A DNA stretch of 64,000 nt from Canna indica (Eukaryota; Streptophyta; Magnoliopsida; Zingiberales; Cannaceae): the NCBI GenBank assembly GCA_034359265.1, contig CP136890.1, forward strand, positions 27,198,501-27,262,500. The letters run 5' to 3'. A model generated the notes under the pieces. It searched no databases and was not told where the DNA came from. It saw only the letters and a list, made by a program, of their open reading frames with translations. The translations under genes were made by a program, and so were the position numbers. The number at the start of each line of letters is the position of its first letter. The stretch's first letter is position 1. Positions 47,438 through 58,334 of the stretch are shown in pieces.

Positions 47438-48236
47438 TGTAAATATGTTATGTTGAGTCCTTGTAATTTTGGCTTTATTTTGTAGTTCGTAAGTGTCTTG
47501 TAATAGCCCTTGTGCCATCGAGGTCCCTCGGTGCGAGTTTGGATGAATTTCGATGTCATTCGGTGTTTGGTGTGGCATAGTAGCATTTTTGTAATTAAAT
47601 AGTCATAAAATGGTCGCTGCTCACATCTTGCACCGCTTCGGCCCATGGCTGGGCAAACTGGTCAAAATTCCTTCATTTCACTAGCCATGGCTAACCACGG
47701 GCTGCTACTGAGCGATGAGCGAAAGCATTGCGCCTTGGTGGAGCAAAAATCCTGCATTCTGCACGGCCGTGGTCACATGAAAACCACATCTCGGCTGGTT
47801 GCGATTTTGTCATCTTGCTCGTGCTCTTGGGAACCCCTTGGGTGGCACAAGAGGGTTAGGGATCTCAAGTATAGTGTAGAGGAGTGTTGGCTAAATAGTG
47901 GACAGCCTTAGGCGAAGACGTTCGGACTGCCCATGTGGGCGTGTGACCACTCGATCTTCGCATACGACTGCCCGTGGAGCTCGACCTACACCCGGTTTTT
48001 CATTTCCATGTGTCCATAGTCATGTAAATGTTGTTTTACTTAATGCAATCAAAGTCATTCGGCCAACATAGTCTTTTGGTTACATGGATATGAGACGAAA
48101 GGTTGCTATGACGGTAAATGCATGCCCCGCGATATCAAGTCGGGGAGAGCGATACGGGACAGAAGACTTATCCCTTGCACGGGAAGCAAGAGAGCCGCAC
48201 AGATGATTTGTTGCCCAAATCAATCGATCTGTGACA
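47438..48236 (+). repeat. 3' LTR of the non-autonomous element (799 bp)
   Basis: Begins TGTAAATATGTTATGTTGAG, as at 41011, and ends GTGACA. It carries the empty Helitron site near 47600. No convincing purine tract precedes it. Confidence 0.65.
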
Positions 48237-49013
48237 GTTCGGTCAGGATTTGCTGTGCCAATGAGCCGTGACTGTCAATCTTTGGATGGGGAGGCTGCCG
48301 CCTGCCAGGAATTTGCACATATATTAATACCCCTTGTTAACATGAAGGAATTTGCATTGCAGATTCAATAGCACTTCCAAGTTAAAAGTTATTGATCAAA
48401 ATTTCAGTTCGAAAATTTGTAAAGTATCACATACTCTAGATGACACTGTTTTTCATCACAGCACTTCAATTTCATAATCTGCATTTTACAAATATCACAT
48501 GGATCAACTGAATCTCCATTTCAACCACAGATTCACATTTTCGTCATCCCACCCACACACAATGAACATACCAGTCCAACAAGGGATCAATACTGGCTGT
48601 CACATGTACCAGGCAGTATGGTAATTTTATCTTAATTATATTTATCTGAACCCGAAGATATAGCTCAATATACTGCCTATTACAGCAATACCATGCTGGT
48701 CGAAATCTGGATCGGCATTAGGTACACATACCATTACCAAGATTTCAATAATGACCGAGTTTCTATGTTACCCCAGGAAACATCTAGCAAGACATACCAT
48801 AAGTAGAATAACTAACATGGGAGAAGTACATGATCATTTTTAGATAAAAGGAAAATCTATGTCGCAATCAATTGTCAGATAAGCTCAACTTAGAATATCA
48901 CAATGCACCAATATTTACAGGTTCAATAAAATGAAAGACTACTGATATACACAGAATCCCTAATATTTAAAAAATTATGAAAATTTTGGAACTACTAATA
49001 TACACAGAATCCC
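48237..49013. other. Unassigned sequence flanking the PIF element
   Basis: AT-rich, no gene. The motif CTACTGATATACACAGAATCC occurs at 48940 and again with one change near 48993, and in inverted form at 56528-56550 on the other side of the PIF element. Confidence 0.45.
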
Positions 49014-50095
49014 TAAGGGCGCGTTTGTTTGCGAAAATATTTTTTGACTTTTCGTTTCATGAAAATCAAAATGGATTTTCAAATTTCAAAATTTTTATTT
49101 GGCGAAAACGCGTTTGTTTGACATGTTCAAATTTCATATTTCGCGAAATGAAACCAGCGAAAATTTATTTATTTTGTGTTGATTTCGTTGATAATTTTGG
49201 GGACGAAAACTGAAACTGTGTTTGTTTATCAAATATAGTTTTAATTTCAGTCTAATAAGTTATACTATTTTATTAATAATAAAATTTAATTTGAAATCAT
49301 TAACTTAAATTTAAAAAATATATGGATAATATTAATTAGTTGATAAATATATTGTGAATATTATTGATTTAAGATATAAAAATTATTAAAATATATTTTA
49401 TTATATTTTAAATTTATAAATAATTTAAAATAATATTTGTAAATAATATTAATTAATTAATTAATTAAGTTATGTATCAACTAAATATTAATAATATTTG
49501 TAATTAATTAATTAATTAATATTATTAATTAATTATCATGAATTAATTATCAATTAAATATCAACTAAATATGAGCTACGTATCAACTAAGTATAAACTC
49601 GTATTTTTTACTTCTTTAACTAACCCAACTTAATAATGGTTGAAATTATTAATGTAGTAGTTTTCATGAAGTTATAAAGTTATAAAGTTACATTTAATTA
49701 ATACATAGATAGAGTTACATAGAATTACATGAGTTGAATATAAAGTTATTATACACACATGATAGTATTAATACAAGATTGATCTATTGATCTAGTGGCT
49801 GACATTTTGATAAAATGATGCTCAACCTTCCATTAACATTCTTGTGCTTATAATTTAAATTCATAAGTGTAACAAGTTGAGAGTTGAGATGAAGTATACA
49901 TAACTAGAATGGATAGAGTTGTTGCTTTGAGATCAGGGGATAAGCTATAAGCTATACATATAGTGTAAAATTGGATGAGTATATATTAGTTAGTCCACAT
50001 TCTTTCTTATTACTCTACACCAAAGAAAGTTGAAATCGATGCTATTGTTGTCGAGATAGAGGCAGAGAAAGCGGCAGTTGAAGCGCAAAGATATT

Positions 50096-50395
50096 TTTAT
50101 TAACTATCGATGATATTTTTTAAGTATCAAATACAATGCCATATTTTTGTTAACTTAGATTGTAACCGGGTAATAATGATCAATGACATACAAAAAATTT
50201 TAAGTATCAAATACAATAACATATTTTTATTAACTTAGATTGTAATTTGGTAACACTAATCAATAGCATACAAGATTTTTTTAAGTATCAAATATAATAA
50301 TATATTTTTATTAACATAGATTGTGACTTGATAACACTAATCAATAGCATACAAGATTTTTTAAGTATCAAATACAATAACATATTTTTTCATAC
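50096..50395. repeat. Tandem repeats of about 80 bp in the PIF element
   Basis: Three to four units containing TTTTAAGTATCAAATACAAT, ACATATTTTTATTAAC and TAGATTGTAACTTGGTAA. Confidence 0.75.
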
Positions 50396-50639
50396 ACTGA
50401 GCAAGTTACTGCATCCGCCTGAGGTTGATGAGTTGGAAGTTTTTCATACACTCACCGATAAGCATTGCATAATAGATACAACCCAACAGCCAAGCACCAT
50501 CAACAATATTATTATCAATTTTGACGGTAACAATGTAGGACAATGAAGGAAAATGTGTATCACCATTAATTGGTGATCGCCTCCAATTCATAGTCCACCA
50601 AAATAAAGTTTGTCCATTATCTTAAAACAATCAAAGTAT

Positions 50640-50840
50640 AAAGCACAACCACGCATTTATATAAGCACAACCAAACAATGAAACAACCACGCATTTATAT
50701 AAGCACAACCAAATAATGAAACAACCACGCATTTATATAAGCACAACCAAATAATTAAATATAAGCACAACCACACATTTATATAAGCGCAACCAAACAA
50801 TGAAATATAAGCACAATCATGCATTTATATAAAACAATAA
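50640..50840. repeat. Tandem repeats of about 46 bp in the PIF element
   Basis: Four to five units of CACGCATTTATATAAGCACA followed by ACCAAAYAATGAAAC. Confidence 0.8.
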
Positions 50841-51523
50841 CTGATAATGGGCAACATTACTTTACGATCTTAGGAGGAAAGTGCGCATAACCATTATTTG
50901 GTTATCGCCTCCAATTCCCCGTCGATATAAAACTAAAGTTAATCAAATAATAAAATAAAATAGTCAAATTACATTAGTGGTCCAATAAAGTATTTAGGTT
51001 TACATCATTATTGTTATCTAACCTATTTAAAGAAAAAAATAATTGCAATGAAAGCAAGTATTATCAACCCCTTGCAACCCATGTCAAGGAGCTTGTCCAT
51101 TTTTGCCTCAAGTGAAAAGAGGTCCCTACTTCTTTGGTTCACTTCTTCTTCCTCATCACGTATTGTCGTTACAATGAGAGTGATCCATCGAAAGAATTGA
51201 CAACTGGGAATGTCAATTTTGCCTCTATTTATGCAAGCCGCATATAATCGGCCGGGATTTTTCTCACTTTCACTTATTCGTACTGCGGCTCGCAAACCGC
51301 AAAAACATCTCTATTTTGATATCTCAAATATGTTTCGCTTATTCGGGATGAAGAAGCTGTCATACTATTTAATGAAACTAAAATTAGTATATTGTTGGTA
51401 ATATACACTATCAAAAATAAATCTAAGTAGCAATTAAAAGTCTATTACAAGTCCAATACATATAATTCTATTTACATGTTTAAACCTAATTAAAATATGA
51501 AAGGACAATCAGCGTCGATGTGC

Positions 51524-52845
51524 CTAAAGCTGATTTGCAATCCCTTCCCGAATGTCATGCATAATATTTTGAGTTGAAGAAGATTCACCTACCGATGATT
51601 CAATGGGGGGTGAAGATTGTTCTTGATCATCAATAATAACTTCTTCATTGTTCCAAATATCGATTAATTCATCTAAATTACGATATTTAATAATGAAGTT
51701 ATGATTTGTACAACACGCCAATACGATATTGTTTTGTCTTGCTAGCGGGTAATTCGGCATCATCTTTAATATCGAAAAACGTGCTTTCAATAGTCCAAAG
51801 CATCGTTCGATTACGTTCCAAACGGAGGAATGTCGTTGATTGAACAATTCTCTTTTTGTTGAGGGGCCTTGCCTACGATAATCTGATCTATGGTACCTTT
51901 CACCACGAAAAGGTGCCAAAAATCCAGATACGTTCGGATATCCCGCATCAACCACGTAGAATTCATCTAACATAAGGTAAGAAAAATTTCTATTAAAACC
52001 AAATCAACACTAAGGAAGTGATTACGTTGAGTTAAATTTACCTCCTATTGGCATAGGAAAATCTGAGTTGGGAGAATAAATAGTGTGGCTGAAAATACGC
52101 GCGTCATTCGCGCTTCCCTCCCAACCACTCTTTACGTAGGTGAATAGCATGTTGTGAGTGCATGTTGCCATTACATTTTGTGTAATGGTTTCTTTACCGC
52201 CCCGATATAAAGATGTCTTATTTACGGGAACGAATGCCGATATATGTGTCCCGTTTATCACCCCTATGCAATTCTACAAAAGGATTATTCAAATGTTAGA
52301 CAAACCCTATGGAATCATACATAAGGACTAGGAAAGGATTTTACCTTAAAATAAGAGAACCACCTAGGATGCCCTTGAATTTCAGGTTGAACAGTTCGAG
52401 GTTCTCGGGGTTTTATAATTTCTGTCCCCAACCTAAGAACTGCTGCAAGTGTCAACTTAAACCACTTGTGACACGTTTGAGTGGAGTGTTGATAGAGCTC
52501 TGCAACCACTCTCACTCGTTCATTATGACAAAGTGTATATAAAAACATTGCAACTGCTTCCTCCACAAATATATTTTGGTCTTCTAAGTCAAGTCTCCTC
52601 AGATTGGTGCATAATCTAAGGAATAGACTTAGCTCCATACGCAAATTCTTGTAGCATCGTACAGGACTATGTATTAACTTCTGCACATAGTCCGTGCCTC
52701 TCAAAATTGAAGTACACACTGCTCTTCTTGGGGTTGGATTTTCTAATTAATCCAACTTATCCAATATATCCAACATGAGTAATAATACAAAGTCATCGAA
52801 AATTTCTTCATCGCTATCAAATGTATGTGAAGGTTGATAACTCAT
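51524..52845 (-). pseudogene. PIF/Harbinger transposase, nearly intact
   Basis: Spliced model on the minus strand: 52845-52345, 52273-52042, 51966-51524 (GT-AG introns of 71 and 75 bp; 392 codons in one phase including stop). It encodes the DDE_4 nuclease that excises and reinserts the element. Motifs: VINGTHISAF (first catalytic block, normally DGTHI, here Asn for Asp), YRGGKETITQNVMA, GWEGSANDARIF (second Asp present), VVDAGYPNVSGFLAPFRGERYH and NVIERCFGLLKARF (catalytic Glu present). Codon 33 is TAA (52749-52747). With one nonsense codon and a catalytic change this copy is probably inactive but recently so. Confidence 0.85.
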
Positions 52846-52974
52846 TCTACGATAATTAAAAAATAAGTAAATAAACTAGAAATAAATTGTTCAGTTCAGT
52901 TCATAACCAAAGCATAAAAAAAAAGTATTCTTACGCACATTGTTCAATTCGACATGTTCCAAATTAAAATAGTG

Positions 52975-53934
52975 TCACCTATGCAAACTTTGCATCCATT
53001 TCTTCAGTTGTTCGTCATCTAATGACATAATAAGTGGTCGAGCATCTGGGTGCTCAACTAAGTAAGTCATTGTCTTAAACAAGTGAGCTTCATGTAGCCC
53101 TTCCACATTAGTAATGCGTCCAACACAATTTGGGACGCTATATGGATCCGAGGGTGATGTGTACACTGAACCTGCATCACTTCGACGGGCTGTATAGTGA
53201 TTTGAAATAAGTTCATACAACTTTTTCTTCTTCTGTTCTAGAATTGATCTCACCGATGATTTACCTCTTTTATTACCGCGTGAGAAAATAGATGGACGTC
53301 TATCTACCTCCTCAACACTATCATCATCTTCCTCCACTAGGGGTTCCTTCCCACGTACATCCGGATTCAAATATTGCTTCTCTAACATACGTTCTTCATT
53401 CGAATCCATTGGGGGTTGTGTTGATGATTGGGTCATCCCACTAGTTGCGGATTGATTTTGAAATATCAATTTCATCAAATTACAGTGTTTGAAATAACTT
53501 TTTATCGTTCCTTTCTGCACACGAAAAAAAAAAATAATCTAAAACCAACTAACTAAAAAACCCTATTGATTAAATACAAAACAACATACCGATGAGTTCC
53601 ATACTATTTCATCGGCATCAATCTTCCCTGTGTCAAGATTCCATGTGACCTCAGTGTGGTTAATCAACTCTTGGAAATGCTTATATAAACGAAGAAGCCA
53701 TGTTTTTTTGGACTTACATTTCTCCACCCCGTAATGAACCCCACACTTATCCTCCAGTTTTTTACTAATATCTTCCCACACAGTCTTATCAAAATTGAGA
53801 TTGCCTAATTCAGCTTGTTTATTATGCAAGAGGTACAAAAATTCTTCCGTGGCATTCTTTGGCCAGGACTTCGACTTTTCCCTCGGATTCCGATGACCAC
53901 CCATATATTCAACTATTATATCTAGGGGAAACAT
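52975..53934 (-). CDS. PIF/Harbinger ORF1: Myb/SANT-like DNA-binding protein
   Basis: Two exons on the minus strand, 53934-53590 and 53514-52975, joined at TCG-GTATG and GTGCAG-AAAGG, giving 294 aa without stops. The N-terminal half (about residues 20-90) has the three-Trp pattern of the Myb_DNA-bind_3 domain: SW near residue 23, VW near 52 and TW near 78. The C-terminal half is acidic and Ser-rich, then DARPLIMSLDDEQLKKWMQS at the end, a conserved tail in plant PIF ORF1 and ALP-interacting proteins. In Ping/PIF systems this protein binds subterminal DNA and helps import the transposase. The start could also be the internal Met at residue 11. The first exon is duplicated upstream (54130-54474). 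Confidence 0.8.
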
Positions 53935-54556
53935 ATTTGTAAGTATAAATTATATTTGTAAGCTAAAACCAGTCATGCATGAAACCAGTCAACATATAAG
54001 GTTCAAATTGTATTTGTTCTTAAAGGGTTTGAAATAACTTTTTATCGTTCCTTTCTGCACACGAAAAAAAAAAATAATCTAAAACCAACTAACTAAAAAA
54101 CCCTATTGATTAAATACAAAACAACATACCGATGAGTTCCACACTATTTCATCGGCATCAATCTTCCCTGTGTCAAGATTCCATGTGACCTCAGTGTGGT
54201 TAATCAACTCTTGGAAATGCTTATATAAACGAAGAAGCCATGTTTTTTTGGACTTACATTTCTCCACCCCGTAATGAACCCCACACTTATCCTCCAGTTT
54301 TTTACTAATATCTTCCCACACAGTCTTATCAAAATTGAGATTGCCTAATTCAGCTTGTTTATTATGCAAGAGGTACAAAAATTCTTCCGTGGCATTCTTT
54401 GGCCAGGACTTCGACTTTTCCCTCGGATTCCGATGACCACCCATATATTCAACTATTATATCTAGGGGAAACATATTTGTAAGTATAAATTATATTTGTA
54501 AGCTAAAACCAGTCATGCATGAAACCAGTCAACATATAAGGTTCAAATTGTATTTG
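53488..54556 (-). repeat. 540-bp tandem duplication carrying ORF1 exon 1
   Basis: 53488-54016 and 54028-54556 are identical except for one base (53602 T versus 54142 C, synonymous in Val). Each unit holds exon 1, the intron and the first ~27 bases of exon 2 including the acceptor. The upstream copy (exon 54474-54130) therefore has an intact donor and an acceptor but only a stub of exon 2. Very recent event. Confidence 0.95.
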
Positions 54557-55460
54557 TAAGCTAAAACCAACCAAGCATGATGAAACCAGTCAACATAATG
54601 GACTAAAGAATGAAACAGTGAACATATAAATGAATTAGGTTCAAATTGTATTTGCAAGCTAAAACCAGTCAAGCATGATGAAACCAATCAACATAATGGA
54701 CTAAAGCATGAAACAGTGAACATATAAATGAATTAGGTTCAAATTGTATTTGTAAGCTAAAACCAGCCAAGCATGATGAAACCAATCAACATAATGGACT
54801 AAAGCATGAAACATTGAACATACATGAGGCAATGAAATGAATGAATGAAGTGGATGCATGAAACCAGTCAACATATAAACTATATACGTAAGCTAAAACA
54901 AGTCAAGCATGATGAAACCAGTCAACATAATGGACTAAAGCATGAAACATTGAACATACATGAGGCAATGAAATGAATGAATGAAGTGGATGCATGAAAC
55001 CAGTCAACATATAAACTATATATGTAAGTTTAAACAAGTCAAGCATGATAAAACCAGTCAACATAATGGACTAAAGCATGAAACATTGAACATACAGGAG
55101 GCAATGAAATGAATGAATGAAGTGGATGCATGAAACCAGTCAACATATAAACTATATATGTAAGCTAAAACAAGTCAAGCATGATGAAATCAGTCAACAT
55201 AATGGACTAAAGCCCGAAACAATGAACATATAAATGAATTAGGTTCAAATTGTATTTGTAAGCTAAAACCAGCCAAGCATGATGAAACCAATCAACATAA
55301 TGGACTGAAGCATGAAAACAGTGAACATATATGAGGCAATAAAATGAATGAATGAAGTGGATGCATGAAACCAATCAACATATAAATTATATATGTAAGC
55401 TAAAACCAGTCAAGCATGAAACCATGAAACATAATGGACTAAAGCATGAAAACAGTGAGC
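54557..55460. repeat. Tandem repeats of about 110-130 bp in the PIF element
   Basis: Seven to eight units built from AAGCTAAAACCAGTCAAGCA, AACATAATGGACTAAAGCAT, GAAACAGTGAACATA and, in part, ATGAGGCAATGAAATGAATG. It begins right at the end of the 540-bp duplication, which may have used the repeat for misalignment. Confidence 0.85.
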
Positions 55461-55741
55461 AGGGCTATGAATTAGGTTCAAATGAATGAAGTTGATCAAG
55501 TGAAAGAGATAACAGCATTCATGTAACACTCAAGCATATAAAATGAATAAAGTGCATTTATGTAACAACGTACATAATAGCAACACAATGCGAAATGGAA
55601 AAGCTAAGGGAACAACCGGGAGACAGATGCATAAACAACAACATATACATACACAGATTCAGATCTAAAATAAATAACATACGGACGAATAGTGAAAAAT
55701 ACCAAGCAACATTCGTGATCAATGGTTGATAACTAGGTCAT

Positions 55742-55910
55742 AAACCCTAGATCTGACGAAAATAAGAAACAGAACAAGAAACTCCAGATCCGACGAAAAT
55801 GAGAAACAGAACAAGAAACCCTAGATCCACTCGAGAAAATAAGAACTACGTCATAAACCCTAGATCCGACGCAAATTATAAGAAACAGAACAAGAAACCC
55901 TAGATCCACT
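55742..55910 (-). promoter_or_regulatory. Telo-box-like repeats in the PIF 5' region
   Basis: AAACCCTAGATC occurs four times (55742, 55816, 55855, 55895) in short repeats with AAGAAACAGAACAAG. The block lies between the right terminus and the genes, where the promoter for the minus-strand genes is expected. Telo-boxes drive expression in dividing plant cells; role here inferred. Confidence 0.45.
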
Positions 55911-56383
55911 CGAGAAGAAGGAAGACGACGAAAAGGGGGTAATCGGGACAGATCCTACCGAGAAAATGACGAAGAAGGGAAGAAAGTTACCTTGCGACGG
56001 AGAAATGAGAGGTTTTTGGACGAGATCCGACAAAGAAAAGGAACTGTTTGCAGTTGTCGCCTTAGGCGATTTTTTTTCGCCGCAGAGCTCGAAGGAGGCG
56101 TCGGGTCGAGAGATGAGAAAAATCGCGAGCAAGTCGGGTTTTGTTCGATTTCGCGAAACGGGCGGATAAGTTTATTTTAATTACAACTATGCCACCGCTC
56201 GTTTCGTGAAAAGTTGAATTCTACCCCGACCCGAATTCGAATTCGTGTAGAAAACTGGGTTTCACGAAAACTGGGTTTCGCGAAATCCGTTTCAATTTTT
56301 TGGTAACAAACGAAATTTCAAGTGCGGGTTTCGGTTTCAAACGAAACCAAAACCCGAAACGGGTGGTAACAAACGCACCCTAA

Positions 56384-57559
56384 GATTTTTAAAATTTTAT
56401 GAAAATTTTGGAAGCAGCACTATGACATCGAAACAAATATGATTATTTTGACAGTACTTTGAACATAAGAATTTCGCAGACACATGGTTGAGTAGAATTA
56501 CATAATTGACAAAGGTTTTAAATATTAGAGTTCTGTGTATATCAGTAGTCACCTAACAATATTTAAAGTCACCTAACAATATAAGGATAATCATTTGTCA
56601 TTGGATTTTTGATAAGCGTAGTATTATCCTTTCTATAGAAGAATCATCCTTGTTCGAAGAACCAGTTTAAATTAGTAAGAGATTTAAGAGTCATTCAGTA
56701 TCTTGGGCTTTAGATTCAAAGTTCTGTGGCTTCAAATGTAACAAATGATTGCCATATAAAAAGTGAAGTTTATGTTGCTTTGAAGAAAGTTTCATTATGA
56801 ATGGTAATGCTGTTCATAAACAACGAATTGGAAGTGAACTTTCAAGCTGCAGTACTTCTAAATGGTTTGCAGATATAAATTTGTCAAGCCACATTGGTAT
56901 TAGATCAAGATCAATTGCAATGCACCCTAAATCAGTTATCCATATTGGTTTGGAAAGCCTGGTCCCAAGTGCCAGTTGACTAAAGTTCATGGGACTTCAA
57001 TCTGCATGCAGGTATGATAAAGGTGAATAAGTGAAGCAAGAGTGATGCTAGCAAGCCAGACAAGATCTGGTCCAAATTGGAAGAGCATGGCCAGGAGTTT
57101 GTTGGTAGGTCCATTCAAGCAGAAGACTGGAACCACCACCAGTGAATGGCTGGGTTATAGAAATGGTCTAATCAAATAACAATTGGGCTTGATAAACAAA
57201 AAAACATGTTCCTTTTTCCCTTTGTATTTTCTACACAATTTGTGTTTCTTAATATCTTTATCTGTCAAATGAATCCAGTGGTATCACTGGTCCAATCCAT
57301 ATCTTAAATCCTAATGTATTGTCAATCATGTAGAACCAGATTCTAGAACCTTGATTTTCAATGTTGCAGTTGTGCTTAAAGTTCTGCATAAAAAAAAGAA
57401 ATCTAAGTGACTTAAAATACTTTTGATCTAAGAAAAATCACATACCAAAAAGAATAAGGCATAAAAAAGACGCATGATATTCTGCATTAAGTAAAGAAAC
57501 TTTCCTGCTGAGGAGCACCAATGTTGAGAATTTTATGTTACTCTGCAATATGATTCCCG
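56384..57559. other. Unassigned sequence
   Basis: No supported gene. 56797-56979 (+) is an open frame without a recognised domain. 56519-56550 is the inverted copy of a motif on the other side of the PIF element. Confidence 0.4.
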
Positions 57560-58334
57560 ATGTTCAGACTTTTTTTGGCATGATTCAGATAACGAAGCAG
57601 AGTTTCGTTTTAGCTGGTGATTAAGCTGTCCACGAAGATCAGAAACTTTCTACTTCAAGGTCACTATATCTGCTTCAACAAGAGTGACTTCCTCCAAATC
57701 TGCTCTAATCTTTAGCACAGCTATAAATAGGGGTGTAATCGAGCCGAGCTTGGCTCTGCTCGAGCTCGGCTCGTTTGGAAAATAACGAGCTCGAGCTCGA
57801 TCGAGCTTTGGTCTATCGGCTCAAGCTCGGCTCGGGGAAAAAAATCAAGCCGCACGAGTCGAGCCGCACGAGCCGAGCTCGATCGAGCTCGAGCTCGACT
57901 AAGCTCGGGTTCTTTTTAGAGGGTAATGGGTTCATAAAATTTAAAAATCAAACCCGGTATATAATATATATAGAAGGCTCGATTAGGCTCGATTAGGCTC
58001 GCGAGCCGCTCGAGCCGAGTATAGGTTAGCTCGAACTCGGCTCGCTCGCATGTCTGGCTCGGCTCGGCATCGAGCTCGAGCCGAGTTCGAGTTTTTACCG
58101 AATCGATCTCGAGTAGCTCGCGAGCGGCTTGGCTCGCTTACACCCCTAGCTATAAAGTAAGAATCTGCAACAATATCTGCTAATAACTTATACAAAACTT
58201 TAAACTGACCTTATTATCTATACCAGACGCACAAGACAAATTCCCAGGTTGGATGTTCATTAACCCAGACTCTAAGGATGTTCTAAGATCTCTCTCTTTC
58301 TGTAATTGCTCACGCAATCTTTCTATCTATTTCA
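57560..58334 (-). pseudogene. REN1-like ROP GTPase-activating protein gene fragment (two exons)
   Basis: Exons on the minus strand near 58334-58210 and 57709-57560. The first reads IERLREQLQKERDLRTSLESGL up to DNK-GTCAGT. The second, after AAAG, reads IRADLEEVTLVEADIVTLK-stop-KVSDLRGQLNHQL. This coiled-coil arrangement is that of plant REN1 / RhoGAP6-7 proteins, which switch off ROP GTPases at cell tips. Splice sites and phase are intact. A TAG replaces an expected CAG (Gln) codon and another TAG lies at the start of the first exon piece. No PH or RhoGAP domain is seen nearby, so it is a fragment. The intron holds a MITE (57728-58148). Confidence 0.6.
57728..58148. mobile_element. hAT-type MITE (421 bp)
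   Basis: Inverted repeats TAGGGGTGTAA and TTACACCCCTA with a perfect 8-bp duplication GCTATAAA (57720-57727 and 58149-58156). The interior is dense in GAGCTCGAGCTCG and GCTCGGCTCG, highly self-complementary. It lies in the intron of the REN1-like fragment. Confidence 0.9.

Larger units (their letters stand above)
40971..48236 (+). mobile_element. Non-autonomous LTR retrotransposon split by a Helitron
   Basis: The 5' repeat runs from 40971 or 41011 (TGTAAATATG) to 45703, with the Helitron at 41167-44878 inside; the 3' repeat is 47438-48236. Both end in GTGATA/GTGACA. The left repeat is followed by a run of Met-tRNA primer-site-like motifs (45705-45848). The 1.7 kb interior holds only tandem repeats and no gag or pol. 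The left repeat also has a ~192 bp internal duplication (44981 and 45173). No clear target duplication was found, so outer limits are approximate. Confidence 0.65.
49017..56380 (-). mobile_element. PIF/Harbinger transposon, complete 7.4 kb element
   Basis: Terminal repeats GGGCGCGTTTGTTTG (49017) and GTAACAAACGCACCC (to 56380) lie inside TAA duplications (49014-49016 and 56381-56383). Both genes expected of the superfamily are on the minus strand: a Myb-like ORF1 (52975-53934) and the DDE transposase (51524-52845). The flanks of the genes are filled with tandem repeats. The two ends inside the TIRs share TTTCGCGAAA- and ACGAAA-type subterminal motifs. Confidence 0.92.

Noticed and set aside
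54557..55460. Possible CRISPR-like array
   Set aside because: Units are long, imperfect and contiguous without unique spacers, and the genome is eukaryotic; it is an ordinary tandem repeat.
56797..56979. 60-codon open frame as a gene
   Set aside because: No family resemblance, no conserved neighbours and no supporting signals.
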